Notes: generated from the sequence alone by a model not told the origin. A stretch of 64,000 nt of DNA from Pseudoalteromonas galatheae (GCF_005886105.2 NZ_PNCO02000001.1:1609001-1673000), one strand, 5' to 3'. Shown: positions 36,268 through 47,500, counted from the first letter of the stretch. Translations and numbers: made by a program.

Positions 36268-37149
36268 ATGACAAATAACATACGCTCTGCAATTATCGCG
36301 GAGGGCGGAGGTCAAAAAGGCATTTTTACAGCGGGCGTGCTTGATGCTTTTCTTGAGAAAAAATTTACGCCTTTTGATTTAAAAGTCGGTGTTTCAGCGG
36401 GCGCACAAAATCTCGCGGCTTACTGCGCTCGCGCAAGCCAATATGCGCAAACCGCTATCGAATCCCTGACAACAGAGCAGCAGTTTTTCCGTCCTGCCCG
36501 ATTTTTTACCGGTGGGAACGTTATTGACTTGGACTGGTATTTTCAACAAGTAGAGCACAGTGGCAAAGTACGGTTTCCTACCGAGCCTAACTATCTCACA
36601 CCTGAGAGCAATTTTTATGCGGTTGCAAGTCACCTCGACTCGCTTGAACCACATTATTTGCATACCTGGCACGATAATATGTTTACCCATTTAAAGGCTT
36701 CTAGTGCAATCCCTTTTTTATATCGTCCAGGCGTTAAAGTTGCAGGTCACGGTATGATGGATGGTGGCGTGGCCGACCCCTTACCTGTACGCTGGGCACA
36801 CAGTCAAGGGGCAAAGACGATTTGGGTGATCAGAACCATAGAGGCACATGACGACGGCAAAATGCCAGTGCTTGAGCGCTTAAAGCCAATCATGCGGCGG
36901 GTTAATCAATCTCCTCGAATGTTCGAAATGTATCATCACTATCAAAGCCGCTATGCCGATGCGGTTAACTTTATGAATTCACCACCTGAGGATGTTAACG
37001 TCATTCAAATAGCGCCCAGTAGACCATTGGAATCCATGATTTTAGGCTCAAGCCCTGAAACCTTAAAATCTGATTATAAATTGGGATTTGAACTGGGATT
37101 AAAAGCAGTAGATAAATGGCGTGATATGCTTGAAGTAAGTGTAATGTAA
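36268..37149 (+). CDS. Patatin-like phospholipase (YjjU type)
   Basis: This 293-aa protein has the patatin motifs: the oxyanion loop 'EGGGQKGIFTAGVLDAFLE', the nucleophile elbow GVSAG (Ser near residue 49) and the catalytic Asp in 'MMDGGVADPLPVRWA' (near residue 168). These form the Ser-Asp dyad of lipid acyl hydrolases. No signal peptide is visible, so it is probably cytoplasmic. ATG 36268 is chosen; a GTG at 36235 in frame would add 11 residues. It ends in a long hairpin shared with the convergent gene. Substrate is unknown. Confidence 0.88.
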   Translation: MTNNIRSAIIAEGGGQKGIFTAGVLDAFLEKKFTPFDLKVGVSAGAQNLAAYCARASQYAQTAIESLTTEQQFFRPARFFTGGNVIDLDWYFQQVEHSGKVRFPTEPNYLTPESNFYAVASHLDSLEPHYLHTWHDNMFTHLKASSAIPFLYRPGVKVAGHGMMDGGVADPLPVRWAHSQGAKTIWVIRTIEAHDDGKMPVLERLKPIMRRVNQSPRMFEMYHHYQSRYADAVNFMNSPPEDVNVIQIAPSRPLESMILGSSPETLKSDYKLGFELGLKAVDKWRDMLEVSVM

Positions 37150-37180
37150 CAAGCAAGTCTCAGGTTGAGACTTGCTTGTT
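37148..37180. terminator. Bidirectional terminator between patatin and cvfB-like genes
   Basis: AACAAGCAAGTCTCA, a GGT loop and TGAGACTTGCTTGTT form a perfect 15-bp stem between two convergent genes. Short A/T-rich flanks on both sides allow termination from either strand. Confidence 0.75.
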
Positions 37181-37192
37181 ATTTGCTTGTGC

Positions 37193-38023
37193 TTAAGACT
37201 TGCGAATTGAAATAGAAGTCGCTTCGATATCAATTCGGCCATCTTTGAATAAACCACCGATGGCTTTTTTAAAGTTAGCTTTAGAGGTAGAGAAAGTACG
37301 CTTGATGGCGTCAGGATCTGACTTATCGCCCAGCGGTAAATAACCGCCACTTTCTTCGAGCTTGCTATAAATGATTTCCGCAAGGTCTTTTACTTTACCA
37401 ATACCTGGCTTTTCTAACACGATATCAATCTTATCTTCGTCATGAACCGCTTTTACAAAGCCTTTCATGCGCTGACCGATATACATGCGCTTAAATACAT
37501 CATTGAAAAAGACCAATCCAAAATGTTTTTCATTGACGATCACTTTGTAGCCAAGATCGGTTTTTGCCGCGACGATTAGGTCTACTTCTTCGAACTTTTC
37601 GTACTCGGCTTTTGATTTACCTAAAAACTTACCCAGCGCACTAGAGGCACAAATGCGTTTACTGGCGTTATCGAGATACAACTTCACTAAATAGCTGTAA
37701 CCATCGCGCATTTTTGGTTTTTGTTCATTGTATGGGGCAAGCACGTCTTTATCTATGCCCAAATCCATAAAAGCACCAACCTTATTGATCTCTTTTACGC
37801 GAAGCAGGGCAAATTCGCCGACTTGTGCAAGTGGCTTTTTGGTTGTTGCCGTTGCGTGTCCCAAGTTATCTAAATAGATAAATACTTCGACAGAATCCCC
37901 TTCTTCGGTATGCTTTGGCACTTCTGTTCGAGGAAGAAACACATCACCAAGCTCACCACCGTTTAAATAAGCGCCTTCCGCGGTAAGCTCTTCAATGGTT
38001 AACATTTTGATTTGACCTAACAT
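37193..38023 (-). CDS. CvfB/YitL-like S1-domain RNA-binding protein
   Basis: This 276-aa protein shows the CvfB pattern: an N-terminal S1-like module ('GAYLNGGELGDVFLPRTEVP'), a second module 'LLRVKEINKVGAFMDLGIDK' with 'DVLAPYNEQK', a third module with 'IYIGQRMKGF'-like sequence ('YIGQRMKGFVKAVHDEDKID'), and a C-terminal winged-helix part ('FKKAIGGLFKDGRIDIEAT'). Family members bind RNA and affect gene expression post-transcriptionally. The gene starts 2 bp after the stop of the upstream helicase gene on the same strand, so the two are probably co-transcribed and both linked to RNA metabolism. Confidence 0.85.
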   Translation of the reverse strand: MLGQIKMLTIEELTAEGAYLNGGELGDVFLPRTEVPKHTEEGDSVEVFIYLDNLGHATATTKKPLAQVGEFALLRVKEINKVGAFMDLGIDKDVLAPYNEQKPKMRDGYSYLVKLYLDNASKRICASSALGKFLGKSKAEYEKFEEVDLIVAAKTDLGYKVIVNEKHFGLVFFNDVFKRMYIGQRMKGFVKAVHDEDKIDIVLEKPGIGKVKDLAEIIYSKLEESGGYLPLGDKSDPDAIKRTFSTSKANFKKAIGGLFKDGRIDIEATSISIRKS

Positions 38024-38025
38024 GG

Positions 38026-39357
38026 TTATTCCTCGTCAGTTTGTGGTTTTGGTTTACGACGCATCGGCATAGTACCGTCAATATCAATCGGTGGCGGGAC
38101 CACTTTTCTCGGTTGTGATTTTTTCACCGGCTTTTTCTTAGGTTTACTTGTTTGCTTTGGTGTAGACGCAGCAGGGCGATTTTTACTCTGCTGTGGTTTT
38201 TGCTTAAGTCCTTTGAATTTACCAACAAGACCAGAGACTTCTTCAAAACGTAGTGGCTCATCAAGGTAGTTTTTGATTGCCACATAGCTATCCCAATCTT
38301 TAGGGCCAACAAATGAAATCGCAGTGCCTTTAAACCCAGCACGTCCTGTACGACCGATACGGTGGACATATTCTTCTGCCTGCTTAGGCAAGTCAAAATT
38401 CATAACATGGGTAACGGAGAGCAAATCGAGACCACGAGAGGCAACGTCTGTGGTAACCAGCACTTTATAGATCCCACGGCTGAAGCTTTCCATAATGTCT
38501 AACCGCTTATTTTGTGGCATATCGCCCGACAACGATACCGCTTTAATCGACATCTCATTTAGCAGTTTGCTTAATCGGTCTGTGTCGCCACGGGTTGCGG
38601 TAAAGATAATGCACTGTCCTACGTCATCCTGTGTGATGAAGTGTTTAAGCAGTGCTTCTTTATGATCTAAATGATCGGCAAAATAGAGCGCTTGCTTAAT
38701 GTCTTCATGCTGCTGATGGGCATTGCTCAACATAATGCGCTTTGGCGATTTAAGTAATTGACGTGACGAAGCTTCTACTTGTGTATGATCTAGCGTAGCT
38801 GAAAATAGCAGCGTTTGTCTTTGGCGGTGATCTGCAGAGTCATTAATGACGTCTAACTGTTTTTCAAAGCCAAGGTCAAACATACGATCTGCTTCATCAA
38901 AAATAAGCAGCTCAAGACCACCTAAAAATAATGAGCGATTTTCAACGTGATCGGCAATACGACCAGGAGTACCCACCACAAAATGTGGGTCGCGGCGTAG
39001 CGCTTTTACCTGATCATTGTAGTTTTCACCACCCAAAATCTTACAGACTTGAATATTAGTGCCAGCACACAGTGCACGACACTCAGAGAACACTTGAGTC
39101 GCGAGTTCACGAGTTGGGGCTACGATAACAACGCGAGGATCGCGTTTGCTTAGCGCTTTTTGTTTCATTACACGCTGTACGGCAGGCAGCAAGAAGGCTA
39201 GGGTTTTGCCAGAGCCTGTTTTAGACTGCGCAAAAACATCGTGGCCAGCTAGAGCCGTTGGGATGGCATGCGCTTGGATCTCGGTCGGTTCCGTGATCCC
39301 TTGGTGAGCCAGTTGTTGTTCTAGGCGCGTATCTATCCCAAGTTCAGTGAATCTCAA
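38026..39357 (-). CDS. DEAD-box ATP-dependent RNA helicase (SrmB-like)
   Basis: This 443-aa protein has all core motifs in order: Q motif ('TEPTEIQAHAIP'), Walker A 'AQSKTGSGKT', 'APTRELATQV', 'GTPGRI', DEAD ('LIFDEADRMFDLGF'), SAT, 'IIFTATRGDTDRL', 'TTDVASRGLD' and 'HRIGRTGRAG'. The Lys/Pro-rich basic C-terminus (about 370-443) suits RNA binding. The architecture with a 'YLDEPLRFEEVSG' segment resembles SrmB, which acts in large ribosomal subunit assembly, though RhlE-type cannot be excluded. It is followed at once by the CvfB-like gene and is divergent from trhO. Confidence 0.93.
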   Translation of the reverse strand: MRFTELGIDTRLEQQLAHQGITEPTEIQAHAIPTALAGHDVFAQSKTGSGKTLAFLLPAVQRVMKQKALSKRDPRVVIVAPTRELATQVFSECRALCAGTNIQVCKILGGENYNDQVKALRRDPHFVVGTPGRIADHVENRSLFLGGLELLIFDEADRMFDLGFEKQLDVINDSADHRQRQTLLFSATLDHTQVEASSRQLLKSPKRIMLSNAHQQHEDIKQALYFADHLDHKEALLKHFITQDDVGQCIIFTATRGDTDRLSKLLNEMSIKAVSLSGDMPQNKRLDIMESFSRGIYKVLVTTDVASRGLDLLSVTHVMNFDLPKQAEEYVHRIGRTGRAGFKGTAISFVGPKDWDSYVAIKNYLDEPLRFEEVSGLVGKFKGLKQKPQQSKNRPAASTPKQTSKPKKKPVKKSQPRKVVPPPIDIDGTMPMRRKPKPQTDEE

Positions 39358-39565
39358 GTCAATTTCTCCAAGTCTTGAATTTTAAAAACACGAGATTATA
39401 CCAAAGCATAGACGCTATCGGATATAGAATTTGTGTTTTTTGCATTTTAATCAAAAATCCGTAAAATACGCGCCTCAGCGCCGGGTTTGCGACTCGGTTT
39501 TCGTGCTTTACACATCGTCATGCTTAATGTGTAAGCTAATCAAAGCTTAAATCTAGGAAAATACA

Positions 39566-40549
39566 ATGTCAGAACAATACGTTGTTTGTGCTATGTACAA
39601 GTTTGTCTCTTTACCTAACTATCAAGAGATAAGACAGCCACTTCACGATGTGATGGAAGCGAATGAAGTTCGCGGTACGTTATTACTTGCAGAAGAAGGT
39701 ATCAATGGTACCGTTGCCGGTAAACGTGAAGGCATTGACGCGCTACTGGCATGGTTATACAAACAACCAGGCCTTGATAACATCGTTTATAAAGAGTCGT
39801 TCGATGAAACTTGCCCTTTCTACCGCACTAAAGTAAAGCTTAAGAAAGAAATCGTGACCATGGGTGTACAAGGTATAGACCCAAAAGAAGTGGTTGGTAC
39901 GTACGTAAAACCACAAGATTGGAATGCATTGATTTCAGACCCTGACGTTGTACTCGTTGATACGCGTAACGACTATGAAATCGAGATCGGTACGTTCAAA
40001 AATGCCATCGATCCTAAAACCAAGACTTTCCGTGAATTCCCTGAGTGGGCGCAAAATAACTTAAACCCAGAAAAACACAAAAAAGTGGCGATGTTCTGTA
40101 CTGGCGGGATCCGCTGTGAAAAATCAACAGCGTATATGAAAGAGCAAGGCTTCGAAGAGGTTTACCACTTGGAAGGCGGTATTCTTAAATACTTGGAAGA
40201 TGTGCCAAAAGAAGAAACCATGTGGGAAGGTGAGTGCTTTGTCTTTGATAACCGTGTTGCTGTTGATCATGACTTGAACAAAGGGTCTTATGATCAATGC
40301 CATGCTTGCCGTATGCCAATCACGGAAGCAGAGAAGCAACTTGAAGAATATATGGAAGGGGTGTCTTGTCACCACTGCCATAAAGACCTAACAGAAGAGC
40401 AAATTGCACGATTTGCTGAGCGTCAAAAGCAAATTGAGCTGGCTAAACAACGCGGCGAAGGTCATATCGGCCATGAAGCACAGGATGCTATTCGTAAGCG
40501 CAAAGAAGAAAAGCTAGCGCAAAAAGAAGCGCAACGTCAAAAGCGCTAA
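39566..40549 (+). CDS. trhO: tRNA uridine(34) hydroxylase TrhO (rhodanese family)
   Basis: This 327-aa protein matches TrhO (YceA): an N-terminal '[16 protein letters not shown]' with '[16 protein letters not shown]', a rhodanese domain (about 125-220) with '[20 protein letters not shown]' and the active loop '[11 protein letters not shown]', then a Cys-rich segment 'CHACRMPI...CHHCHKDL' and a charged C-terminal tail. TrhO uses oxygen to make 5-hydroxyuridine at tRNA position 34. It is a single-gene unit with its own terminator 28 bp downstream and is divergent from the helicase. Confidence 0.95.
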   Translation: MSEQYVVCAMYKFVSLPNYQEIRQPLHDVMEANEVRGTLLLAEEGINGTVAGKREGIDALLAWLYKQPGLDNIVYKESFDETCPFYRTKVKLKKEIVTMGVQGIDPKEVVGTYVKPQDWNALISDPDVVLVDTRNDYEIEIGTFKNAIDPKTKTFREFPEWAQNNLNPEKHKKVAMFCTGGIRCEKSTAYMKEQGFEEVYHLEGGILKYLEDVPKEETMWEGECFVFDNRVAVDHDLNKGSYDQCHACRMPITEAEKQLEEYMEGVSCHHCHKDLTEEQIARFAERQKQIELAKQRGEGHIGHEAQDAIRKRKEEKLAQKEAQRQKR

Positions 40550-40850
40550 AGGCGCATTGTACTAAGAATACATAATAAAGGGACCGGTTGGTCCCTTTTC
40601 TCTGCCAAACCTTTCACTGCCAGCTGTTTGCGCAAGCGCCATTTGCTTTGCAAACTTTTCATATTAAGTGTGTAGCCTTTTCTAATTCCCGTTTTCAAAT
40701 TCTTCGAAATCTAATTCTGCAATTAAATTAATTCATAATAATCAATGGGATATTCATTATTCTCAGATTGGTGCCTTCCTTGCTTATTCAAAGGCTATCG
40801 TTGTAAATCTACAAATTGATTTACGCCGTTAAACTTTTCGAAGGAGCTTT
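40550..40850. other. Intergenic region between trhO and the aldehyde dehydrogenase gene
   Basis: This 301-bp gap has the trhO terminator near its start (40578-40602). The rest is AT-rich with ATTATTCAT/ATAATCAAT-like stretches around 40720-40765, but I see no gene, RNA or convincing operator. The last bases (GAAGGAGC) are the ribosome site of the next gene. Confidence 0.6.
40578..40602 (+). terminator. Intrinsic terminator after trhO
   Basis: AAGGGACC, a GGTT loop and GGTCCCTT form a perfect 8-bp stem followed by TTCTCT. Confidence 0.85.
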
Positions 40851-42236
40851 ATGATGTCAAACACGGTAACCACAATTAATCCTGCGACAGAGCAACCCGT
40901 TAACGAATATACTTTAATGGGTTTGGATGAGGCGCAAAAGGCGGTGGACTTAGCCAATGACTGTTATTCATTTTGGAAGAAAACCACATTCACGCAAAGA
41001 GCGCAAAAGCTAAACAGGCTTGCTGATTTAATTGAGCAAAATAAATCCAAGTTAGTTTCACTGATGACCGAGGAAATGGGCAAAGTGACGGAGCAGGGTG
41101 AACAGGAAGTTTCCTTGTGTGCTGAAATTTGCCGATATACCGCCGAGCATGGCGAAAAAGAATTACAGGATGAGCATCGGGTATTTGAGCAGGGACATGC
41201 CATTATCACTTATCAACCAATAGGCGTGATCTTAGGAATACAACCTTGGAACTTTCCACTTTATCAGGTTATCAGATACAGTGTTTCAAACGTGATGGCG
41301 GGCAATACCACGGTCATGAAACATGCCTCAAATGTATTTGGTATGGCTAAATTAATTGAAGAGTTGTATTTAGAGGCAGGCTTTCCAAAAGGTTGCTACC
41401 AGTCACTATTAATTGACGGCGAGACAGCAAGCGAGTTGATAAAAAACCCACATATTCGCGGTGTTACATTTACCGGAAGCGATAAAGTAGGTAAACAAGT
41501 TGCCAAACAAGCTGCTGAGCTTTCTAAAAAAACTGTCCTAGAGCTTGGCAGTAACGATGCCTTTGTGGTGCTGGCAGATGCTGATATTAACAAAGCGGTG
41601 TCGGCGTGTATTCAAGGTCGTATTGTCAACAACGGTGAAACCTGTGTTGCCGCGAAGCGCTTTATTATCGTTGATGAGATTTATGATCAATTTAGAGAGG
41701 CTTTTGTGGCTGGCTTTAAGCAGCTTAAGGTGGGAGATCCTACCGCAGCAGACACCGACTTAGGGCCTATGGCGCGCAAAGACTTACGTGATGAATTACA
41801 CCAACAAGTTGAAGCGTCCGTTGAGGCTGGAGCGACTTGTACGCTCGGTGGAGAAATTCCGAAACAACAAGGCTTTTATTATCCAGTCACCATTTTGGAA
41901 GACGTTAAACCCGGTATGCCAGCTTATGATGATGAATTGTTTGGCCCTGTGGCGTCGCTAATTCGTGTGAATGATGAGGCTGAGGCAATGATGGTAGCCA
42001 ATGATTCACGCTATGGTTTAGGTGGCGGCATTTTTTCAGAAGACACCCAACGTGCAACAGAACTCGCTATTAAGGAGTTTGACACTGGCATGGTGAATAT
42101 TAATGGCTATTCGCTGGCACAACCAAATTTGCCGTTTGGTGGTGTTAAAGACAGTGGCTATGGTAGAGAGCATGGTGGCTTTGGGATAAAAGAGTTTGTT
42201 AACGTGAAAACCGTAATGGTCGCAAGCGCTGAATAA
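40851..42236 (+). CDS. NAD(P)-dependent succinate-semialdehyde-type dehydrogenase
   Basis: This 461-aa enzyme is an aldehyde dehydrogenase with 'GVILGIQPWNFPLYQVIRY', the nucleotide-binding 'GVTFTGSDKVGKQVAKQA', catalytic Glu in 'TVLELGSNDAFVVL' and catalytic Cys in 'NNGETCVAAKRFI'. The closest pattern is the Sad/YneI and GabD-like group that oxidises succinate semialdehyde to succinate, but substrate cannot be assigned surely. Two ATG codons open the gene after GAAGGAG. There is no 4-aminobutyrate transaminase beside it. It appears to be monocistronic. Confidence 0.88.
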   Translation: MMSNTVTTINPATEQPVNEYTLMGLDEAQKAVDLANDCYSFWKKTTFTQRAQKLNRLADLIEQNKSKLVSLMTEEMGKVTEQGEQEVSLCAEICRYTAEHGEKELQDEHRVFEQGHAIITYQPIGVILGIQPWNFPLYQVIRYSVSNVMAGNTTVMKHASNVFGMAKLIEELYLEAGFPKGCYQSLLIDGETASELIKNPHIRGVTFTGSDKVGKQVAKQAAELSKKTVLELGSNDAFVVLADADINKAVSACIQGRIVNNGETCVAAKRFIIVDEIYDQFREAFVAGFKQLKVGDPTAADTDLGPMARKDLRDELHQQVEASVEAGATCTLGGEIPKQQGFYYPVTILEDVKPGMPAYDDELFGPVASLIRVNDEAEAMMVANDSRYGLGGGIFSEDTQRATELAIKEFDTGMVNINGYSLAQPNLPFGGVKDSGYGREHGGFGIKEFVNVKTVMVASAE

Positions 42237-42337
42237 CGCAAACCGATCCTAGTTTTTATGCTGGAGCCAGTAATACTGGCTCTTTGCATTTTAAATTGGT
42301 TATAATTCGCGTCCATTTTTTACAGCGAGAAAGACAC

Positions 42338-43348
42338 GTGGGCGAAGCGAGCTTAACAACCTTACATTTATTGGCAACTGATCCAAGCGCAGTGGCGCAA
42401 GCAGCTGAACTTGCACGTGATGGTCAACTTGTTGCGGTTCCAACAGAAACCGTTTATGGCTTAGCAGCAGATGCAAAGCAACCCGATGCGGTTAAAAAAA
42501 TCTTTGCAGCAAAAGGACGCCCAGCTGATCACCCGCTAATCGTACACCTCGCTGACAAGTCTTTGGTCACTGAGTGGGTGGAAACATTACCTGACTATTT
42601 TGACGCTTTAGCTGATGCGTTTTGGCCGGGACCACTGACGATCGTTGCCAAAAAGCAAGCACATGTGAGCGACATAGTGACAGGCGGCCACCCAACCGTG
42701 GGTATACGTGTGCCAAATCATCCTGCAATGCTAGCATTATTACAGCACATTAACTCCGGGCTTGCTGCGCCTTCTGCTAACCCTTATAAAAAAATTAGTC
42801 CAACCACCGCCGAACAAGTATTGTTTGGATTGTCGGGAAAGATAGCAGCTGTGTTAGACGGCGGCCCATGTGAAGTGGGACTTGAGTCTACTATTGTCGA
42901 TATATCTTCAGCCACACCGAGGATCTTGCGAGCAGGCCCTATTACTAAAGCTGCACTTGAAGCGGTGCTCAATATTGAAGTGGATGAGCCTGATGTACAC
43001 ACTGTAGCAGTCCCTGGTAACGTAAAAGCCCATTATCAACCAAGCAAACCGCTCACCCTGTTGTCAACGGAAGAGTTAGTTGCTCGCCTATGCGGCCAGT
43101 GCGAAGCGAATACCGGTGTATTGTATTATTCATCGCAAATTGAGCGAATGCTCTCTGAGAATTCAGCAAACAACGAGCTGGTGGATCTCAAACTTGGTGC
43201 TGACAAAGCCAAATATGCGCAGGGCCTTTATCACGGGTTACATCAGTTGGATCAATCAAGTGCAACCGAGATTTTGTTGGAAGCACCACCAACTGCGCCC
43301 GAGTGGCGCGATGTTAACGATAGACTGATGCGCGCGGCCGCACAATAG
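42338..43348 (+). CDS. Threonylcarbamoyl-AMP synthase, Sua5 type
   Basis: The GTG at 42338 (MGEASLTTLHLLATDP) is chosen as start; the frame is open from a TTG at 42284 but that stretch is unlike the family. The 336-aa protein has the YrdC core 'GQLVAVPTETVYGLAADAKQ', 'KKIFAAKGRPADHPLIVHL' and 'NSGLAAPSANPYKKISPT', plus a C-terminal Sua5 domain. It makes threonylcarbamoyl-AMP from threonine, bicarbonate and ATP for t6A37 of ANN-reading tRNAs. The long two-domain form is distinct from the short TsaC/YrdC that many gammaproteobacteria also carry. Confidence 0.9.
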   Translation: MGEASLTTLHLLATDPSAVAQAAELARDGQLVAVPTETVYGLAADAKQPDAVKKIFAAKGRPADHPLIVHLADKSLVTEWVETLPDYFDALADAFWPGPLTIVAKKQAHVSDIVTGGHPTVGIRVPNHPAMLALLQHINSGLAAPSANPYKKISPTTAEQVLFGLSGKIAAVLDGGPCEVGLESTIVDISSATPRILRAGPITKAALEAVLNIEVDEPDVHTVAVPGNVKAHYQPSKPLTLLSTEELVARLCGQCEANTGVLYYSSQIERMLSENSANNELVDLKLGADKAKYAQGLYHGLHQLDQSSATEILLEAPPTAPEWRDVNDRLMRAAAQ

Positions 43349-43552
43349 TCATGATTTGGCGCGGTAGTTTATCGCGCCTCACTCTCCCTCTCCCTCAATC
43401 TTTACATAACTTTACCTTACTTTACATGAGCTTATCTTGCCTTTGAAACGCTGCAAGGCATACTGCATCTCATCGCACTTATACTGTGTGTTATCGAATA
43501 GTTTATCTTGATGTGAGTGATTAACTGTTACACTCAAATATAGCTAAGAACA

Positions 43553-44590
43553 ATGGAAATTATTAAGGTTAATATGTGTAAAGTAACGCGCTTGGTGGTT
43601 TTTACGGCCACTATGCTGATAACTAATGCCGCTTTGGCGAAACCTTCGCAAGTGATTGCAGAGCCTATTCAATTTGAAAGCAGTAGCCAGCAAATTCAGG
43701 CTGTAGGTAATGCTGAAGCTATTCAATCGGTTATTTTGTATCCCGCGATTGGTGATAGGGTGACTGCGGTACATTTTAAACCGGGCGATGAGGTTAAAGC
43801 GGGTACTTTGCTATTGGAGCTAGACTCACGCCGCCAAAAAGCGGCGCTTGAAGAAGCTAAAATTCGTCTTGCAGATGCGCAGCGCACCGTCGACCGCCTA
43901 ACTGATAGTCAAAAGCGCGGTGCCGTCCCAATTAATGAATTAGATAAAGCGGTAACGGACAGAGACTTAGCAAAGGTCGCCTTGATCCAAGCTGAGAATG
44001 AATTAGAAGACCGCCAAGTGATCGCCCCTTTTTCTGGCGTAATGGGACTCACCGACGTTGAGGTTGGAGATCGCATTACCACCCAAACCGCGATTGCGAG
44101 TATCGATAATTTTGATAAGTTGTATGTTCAATTTGCGGCACCGGAATCGGCGTATGGCATGCTTAAATCGACCGATAGCGTGCTACTGACACCTTGGAAT
44201 GATAATTCAACACGGATAGACGCAAAGATAGCGCAAATGGACTCTAGAATAGACCCAACAGCCCGCACACTAAAAATCAAAGCCATCTTTGAAAACCGCA
44301 ATGATCGTTTTTTGCCTGGAATGAGCTTTAGAGTATCGCTAACGGTATTAGGTGAAGAGTTTGCCGTTATTCCTGAAGCTGCATTACTTTGGGGCGCAAC
44401 AGGTCCTTATGTATGGAAAGAAGTAGATGGTAAAGCTAAGCGTATTGATGTGAAAATCCAACAGCGTTTGCCGGGTAAATTGCTGGTATCAGGCGATTTG
44501 GCTGCAAGAGAGTTATTAGTTGTAGAAGGGGTGCAACGTCTTCGTCCTGGGCAAGAAATTGCGGTGACGAATGCACTGGCGAAGGAATAA
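43553..44590 (+). CDS. RND efflux periplasmic adaptor, system 2
   Basis: This 345-aa adaptor has an uncleaved-to-cleaved signal region ('MCKVTRLVVFTATMLITNAA', start possibly at ATG 43574) and MFP domains: lipoyl motif 'GDRVTAVHFKPGDEVKAGTL', a short hairpin (about 80-135), 'DRQVIAPFSGVMGLTDVEVG' and a C-terminal barrel. It pairs with the pump three bases downstream. It is distinct in sequence from the system 1 adaptor, so this is not a recent duplication. No outer-membrane channel gene is nearby. Confidence 0.9.
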   Translation: MEIIKVNMCKVTRLVVFTATMLITNAALAKPSQVIAEPIQFESSSQQIQAVGNAEAIQSVILYPAIGDRVTAVHFKPGDEVKAGTLLLELDSRRQKAALEEAKIRLADAQRTVDRLTDSQKRGAVPINELDKAVTDRDLAKVALIQAENELEDRQVIAPFSGVMGLTDVEVGDRITTQTAIASIDNFDKLYVQFAAPESAYGMLKSTDSVLLTPWNDNSTRIDAKIAQMDSRIDPTARTLKIKAIFENRNDRFLPGMSFRVSLTVLGEEFAVIPEAALLWGATGPYVWKEVDGKAKRIDVKIQQRLPGKLLVSGDLAARELLVVEGVQRLRPGQEIAVTNALAKE

Positions 44591-44593
44591 ATC

Positions 44594-47500
44594 GTGACTA
44601 AACCGGAGTTACCACAGTTACAAGATTTACCGTCGATGGCAATTCGCCGTCCGGTATTAATCGTTGTATTAAATTTATTGATTATTATTGCAGGTATTGC
44701 TGCTCTTGCCGGCGTTGAAGTTCGTGAACTGCCCGATGTAGATAGGCCGCGTTTAACGGTGTCCGCATCGTTTCCTGGCGGCTCGCCTGAAACTGTCGAC
44801 ACCGAAGTCACGAGTAAGTTAGAAGGCGCAGTCGCGCGCGTCAGTGGTGTAAAGAGCATTCGTGCACAAAGTGAAGAAAATAATGCGAGGATTGTTGTTG
44901 AATTTCGTCCGGGCATCAATTTAGATGATGCAGCCAACGAAACACGCGAATCCGTTTCTCGAGTACAAAGAGAGCTACCTGAAGAAGTTGAACGGGTGTC
45001 CATTATTAAAGCGGATAATGATGCAGAAGCCGTGGTGTCTTTAACTGTAAGTAGTGCCTCTTTAACACTTGAAGGATTGACCGAGCGAGTAGAAAAAGAC
45101 TTAGCGCCGCAGTTTTTAACTATTCCAGGCGTGGCCGATGTGCGCCTGAACGGCGATAGAGAGCGGGTGCTGCGCGTAAGACTTGATCCCTTAAAACTGA
45201 CAAGCTTTAATCTAACCGTTCCAGATGTAGCTGCGGCGCTAAGACAAGCCCCGTTTGATGTGCCCGCCGGCAGTTTAAAGTCGAACGATCAACAGCTGAT
45301 TGTCCGTGCCGATGCCACTTCTGTAACCGCTGAGCAGGTGAGTGATATCATCATTCGTGGTGAGACTCGGGTGGGGGATATTGCCTCTGTGTATTTTGGA
45401 CCGGCCGATCCTCGTTCTATGGTGAGACTCGACGGAGAGCCTGTAATTGGGCTTGAGATCATTCGCCAAGCACAGTCCAATACCATTGAAATCTCAGACG
45501 AAGTGCTGCAGCTAGTTGATAAGATAAAAGTACGCTTTCCAGATCTGGAGCTATTCGTCACCTCCGATGATGCACAGTTTATTCGCTCATCCGTAGATGA
45601 AGTCTTGAGCTCCTTAGTGATAACCATATTGCTGGTGGTATTCACGCTTTGGGTATTTATTGGCTCGTGGCGTGCGACGCTTATTCCAGCTTTTGCGATC
45701 CCGGTCGCGCTTATCGGCTCTTTGGCGCTTATCTGGGCGCTTGGCTTCTCTGTTAACATTTTAACCTTGCTAGCACTGGTGTTGGCCACTGGACTTATCG
45801 TCGATGATGCGATTGTTGTTAGTGAGAATATTCAGCGTCGTCGTGGCGAAGGGATAGGTCGTCGCGCTGCGGCAGTACTTGGGACAAGAGAAGTCTTCTT
45901 TGCTGTAGTTGCGACAACCGCAGTACTTGCTGCGGTATTCGTACCGATCGCCTTTTTACCCTCAACTGCGGGCCGACTGTTCAGGGAGTTTGGTGGCGTG
46001 TTAGCTGGTGCCGTGATTATTTCTTCATTTGTGGCACTGTCATTGGTGCCAGCATTAACGTCTAAGTTAAAAGTAAAGCAAGATAGCAAAAAGCACTTGT
46101 TTTCGAGTATTGGTGTGAAACTCGCAGAAATGTATCGCGGTACGATCCACTGGGTGCTTGACCATGCATGGCTAACTTTTGGTGTATTTGTGGTTATTGC
46201 GAGTTTATCTGGTGCGCTCTATTCGCAATTGGATAATGAACTTTTGCCATCTGAAGACAGAGGTAAAATTCGCATTTTCGCAAGAGGGCCTGACGGTGTT
46301 GGTCTTAACTTTATGGATAGACAGGCCAAACAAATGGAAGACATTTTATTACCCTTTGTAGAAAGCGGAGAAATAGAGTCAATCTATACGGTTGTTGGTC
46401 AGTGGGATCCCAATATTGTATTTATCACTGTGCCATTAAAGCATTGGGATGAGCGTCATTTCTCGCAACAGGAAATTATCGATAAGATCAGAGGACCGCT
46501 TGGTAATATACCCGGTGCGCCTGCGCGTGCCTTTGGAGCAAATAGCTTAAACCTAAGAGGCCAAGGTGGTGGTATCGAGCTTGCGCTACTTGGTAATGAC
46601 TATTTAGAGATTTTTAAAGCAGCGCAACAATTTGCGGCTTTGGTTGAAAAAGAAATGCCAGACGTGGCTCCGGTACAAATCTCTTATCAACCCTCACAAC
46701 CTCAGCTGCGCGTAAACATTGACCGCAGAAGAGCAGAAGAGCTTGGCGTTAGTTTGAGTGATATCTCAACGACGCTTAGGGCGGCGATTAATGGCGATGA
46801 TGTTGCTGATTTGAATGTTGGCGACCAATCCATACCAATTATGCTGCAGGCTCAAAACCATACCATCAGAGATCCAAGTGATTTGGCTAACCTTTATGTT
46901 GGCAGCCGCACTGGTGCGTTAGTTCCGCTAAGTAGCCTCGCCGTTATTGTCGAAGAGGGCGTAGCTGCTGAGCTTGAACGCCACGCACAGCGTCGTAGTA
47001 TCGAGCTGGATATGAAACAGCCAGAAGACATGCCTATGGCAGAAGTGGTTGAAAAATTACGAACGCTGGCAGATCAGAGTTTACCTGACAGCGTGACGCT
47101 GGCGTTTAAAGGGGAAGCCTTAACGTTTGAAGAAACGGCCAATGAAGTGTTACTTACTTACGTGCTGGCGTTCTTGATTGTGTTGCTCGTACTTGCTGCG
47201 CAATTTGAAAGTGTAAACAGTGCCGTTGTCGTGATGATCACAGTTCCGTTTGGGATCACCTCTGCCATATTGGCGCTGTATCTTACTGGAACTTCGCTAA
47301 ACATATATTCGCAAATCGGCTTAGTGATGTTGATTGGCTTAATTGCTAAAAATGCCATTTTGTTAGTTGAGTTCGCAGATCAATTACGTGATAAAGGACG
47401 GTCAGTAAGACAAGCTGTTGAAGAAGCCGCGGTGATCCGTTTGCGTCCTATCATGATGACCTTGGTATCTACATTACTCGGTGCTTTACCGTTGATTTTA